Both the position numbers and the translations under genes were made by a program. Positions 63,601 to 64,000 of a stretch of 64,000 nt of DNA are shown piece by piece. The notes under the pieces were generated by a model. The model did no database searches, was not told the DNA's origin, and saw only the letters and a program-made list of their open reading frames with translations. The first letter of the stretch is position 1. Each line of letters starts with the position of its first letter. This stretch comes from Dermacentor variabilis. Lineage: Eukaryota > Arthropoda > Arachnida > Ixodida > Ixodidae. The stretch is from positions 148,956,434 to 149,020,433 of the forward strand of contig NC_134574.1 of the NCBI RefSeq assembly GCF_050947875.1, written 5' to 3'.

Positions 63601-64000
63601 ACTAGAACAGTGTTGTTCTTTCAATAGTGCGACGTCGTGACTCTGGGCAGGTTGCTAACAATGGTGTGGAAGAGGGATTACTTGGCGGCGATCTTCACTC
63701 GGGTGGTTCTGTCGAAAGTGTGACAATTGCAGTGGGATGAGTGTCAACAGCGCAAGTTACAGTTGATCCCCGATGCAACAGTTGGGGTTAGGTGGTTTGG
63801 TTTAAGGCGGCAAGCAAATACAGACCCCTCAGACAAGCGAATAAGGCCAGGAGTAATGAGAAACCCCTGATATTGGGTATGGAAGTAAGGTAGAATCCGT
63901 AAGTCGCCATCCACAATGTTAGAGGAGTTGACACTAATCATCTCTTCTCTAGATGGCCAAAGATAAGCGGAAGAGGCGACGAGAGAATGCGTTCTTCGTG

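Larger units (their letters stand above)
60860..64000 (-). mobile_element. Ty3/Gypsy LTR retrotransposon, 3' half, runs off window
   Basis: Order from high to low coordinates: RT (from about 63600), RNase H, integrase, polypurine tract, 3' LTR. gag and protease, if present, lie beyond 64000 or in the weak 63600-64000 stretch (frames such as LPYFHTQYQGFLITPGLIRL fit the protease-RT linker). Confidence 0.75.

Noticed and set aside
1..64000. Endogenous viral elements other than LTR retrotransposons
   Set aside because: No envelope, capsid or polymerase signature of a virus seen. The gag/pol fragments all fit Ty3/Gypsy retrotransposons without a recognisable third ORF.
1..64000. Bacterial or symbiont origin, or operons
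   Set aside because: No prokaryotic-type gene, ribosome-binding pattern or operon. Content is entirely eukaryotic transposons, SINEs and microsatellites.

Overview
The window reads as arthropod, most likely ixodid (hard) tick, nuclear DNA. Almost all recognisable coding sequence is transposon-derived: Ty3/Gypsy LTR elements, RNase-H-bearing I/R1-like LINEs, CR1-like LINEs, an RTE-like LINE, several tRNA-derived SINEs and foldback elements. They are nested, fragmented and broken by stops and frameshifts. Nothing suggests a bacterium, plasmid, phage or CRISPR array. The tick assignment is inference: the SINE and LINE types resemble what I know of tick genomes, but no diagnostic host gene is complete here.

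Layout. 1-1610: 5' part of an RTE LINE (minus) split by a roughly 480-bp composite SINE-like element, with a second copy of that element just upstream. 2.1-5.6 kb: SINE, hairpins, dispersed repeats and a LINE tail. 5.7-11.5 kb: nearly full-length I-clade LINE (plus) with intact ORF1 and broken ORF2. 11.5-13 kb: two LINE fragments. 14350-23695: a complete Gypsy (minus; two LTRs, 4-bp target duplication) split by a CR1-like LINE that carries a 2A-like peptide motif. 24.4-29.5 kb: a LINE fragment head-to-head with a nearly complete CR1-like LINE. 29.5-41 kb: mostly non-coding, with SINEs, LINE fragments, two long foldbacks and weak host-gene signals. 41.1-47.8 kb: a decayed Gypsy (minus) split by an R1-like LINE with a 16-bp target duplication. 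48196-54107: a Gypsy (plus) with two LTRs about 96% identical that has lost its reverse-transcriptase catalytic motif. 55-60.8 kb: LINE and SINE remnants. 60.9-64 kb: 3' half of another Gypsy (minus) running off the window.

Possible host gene (plus strand, speculative): a TATA-like/first-exon/donor module at 30.57-30.65 kb, a 57-nt exon starting a signal peptide at 35397-35453 (phase 1 donor) and a 117-nt Cys-containing exon at 54884-55000 (phase 1 on both sides) are mutually compatible. They could belong to a secreted-protein gene whose introns filled with transposons.

How the parts relate: there is no operon logic. The autonomous elements (LINE ORF2 EN/RT, Gypsy pol) are the machinery the non-autonomous SINEs would have borrowed. 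Every autonomous copy seen here is damaged in at least one essential part. The plus-strand CR1 element at 25-29.5 kb retains the most intact reverse-transcriptase core.
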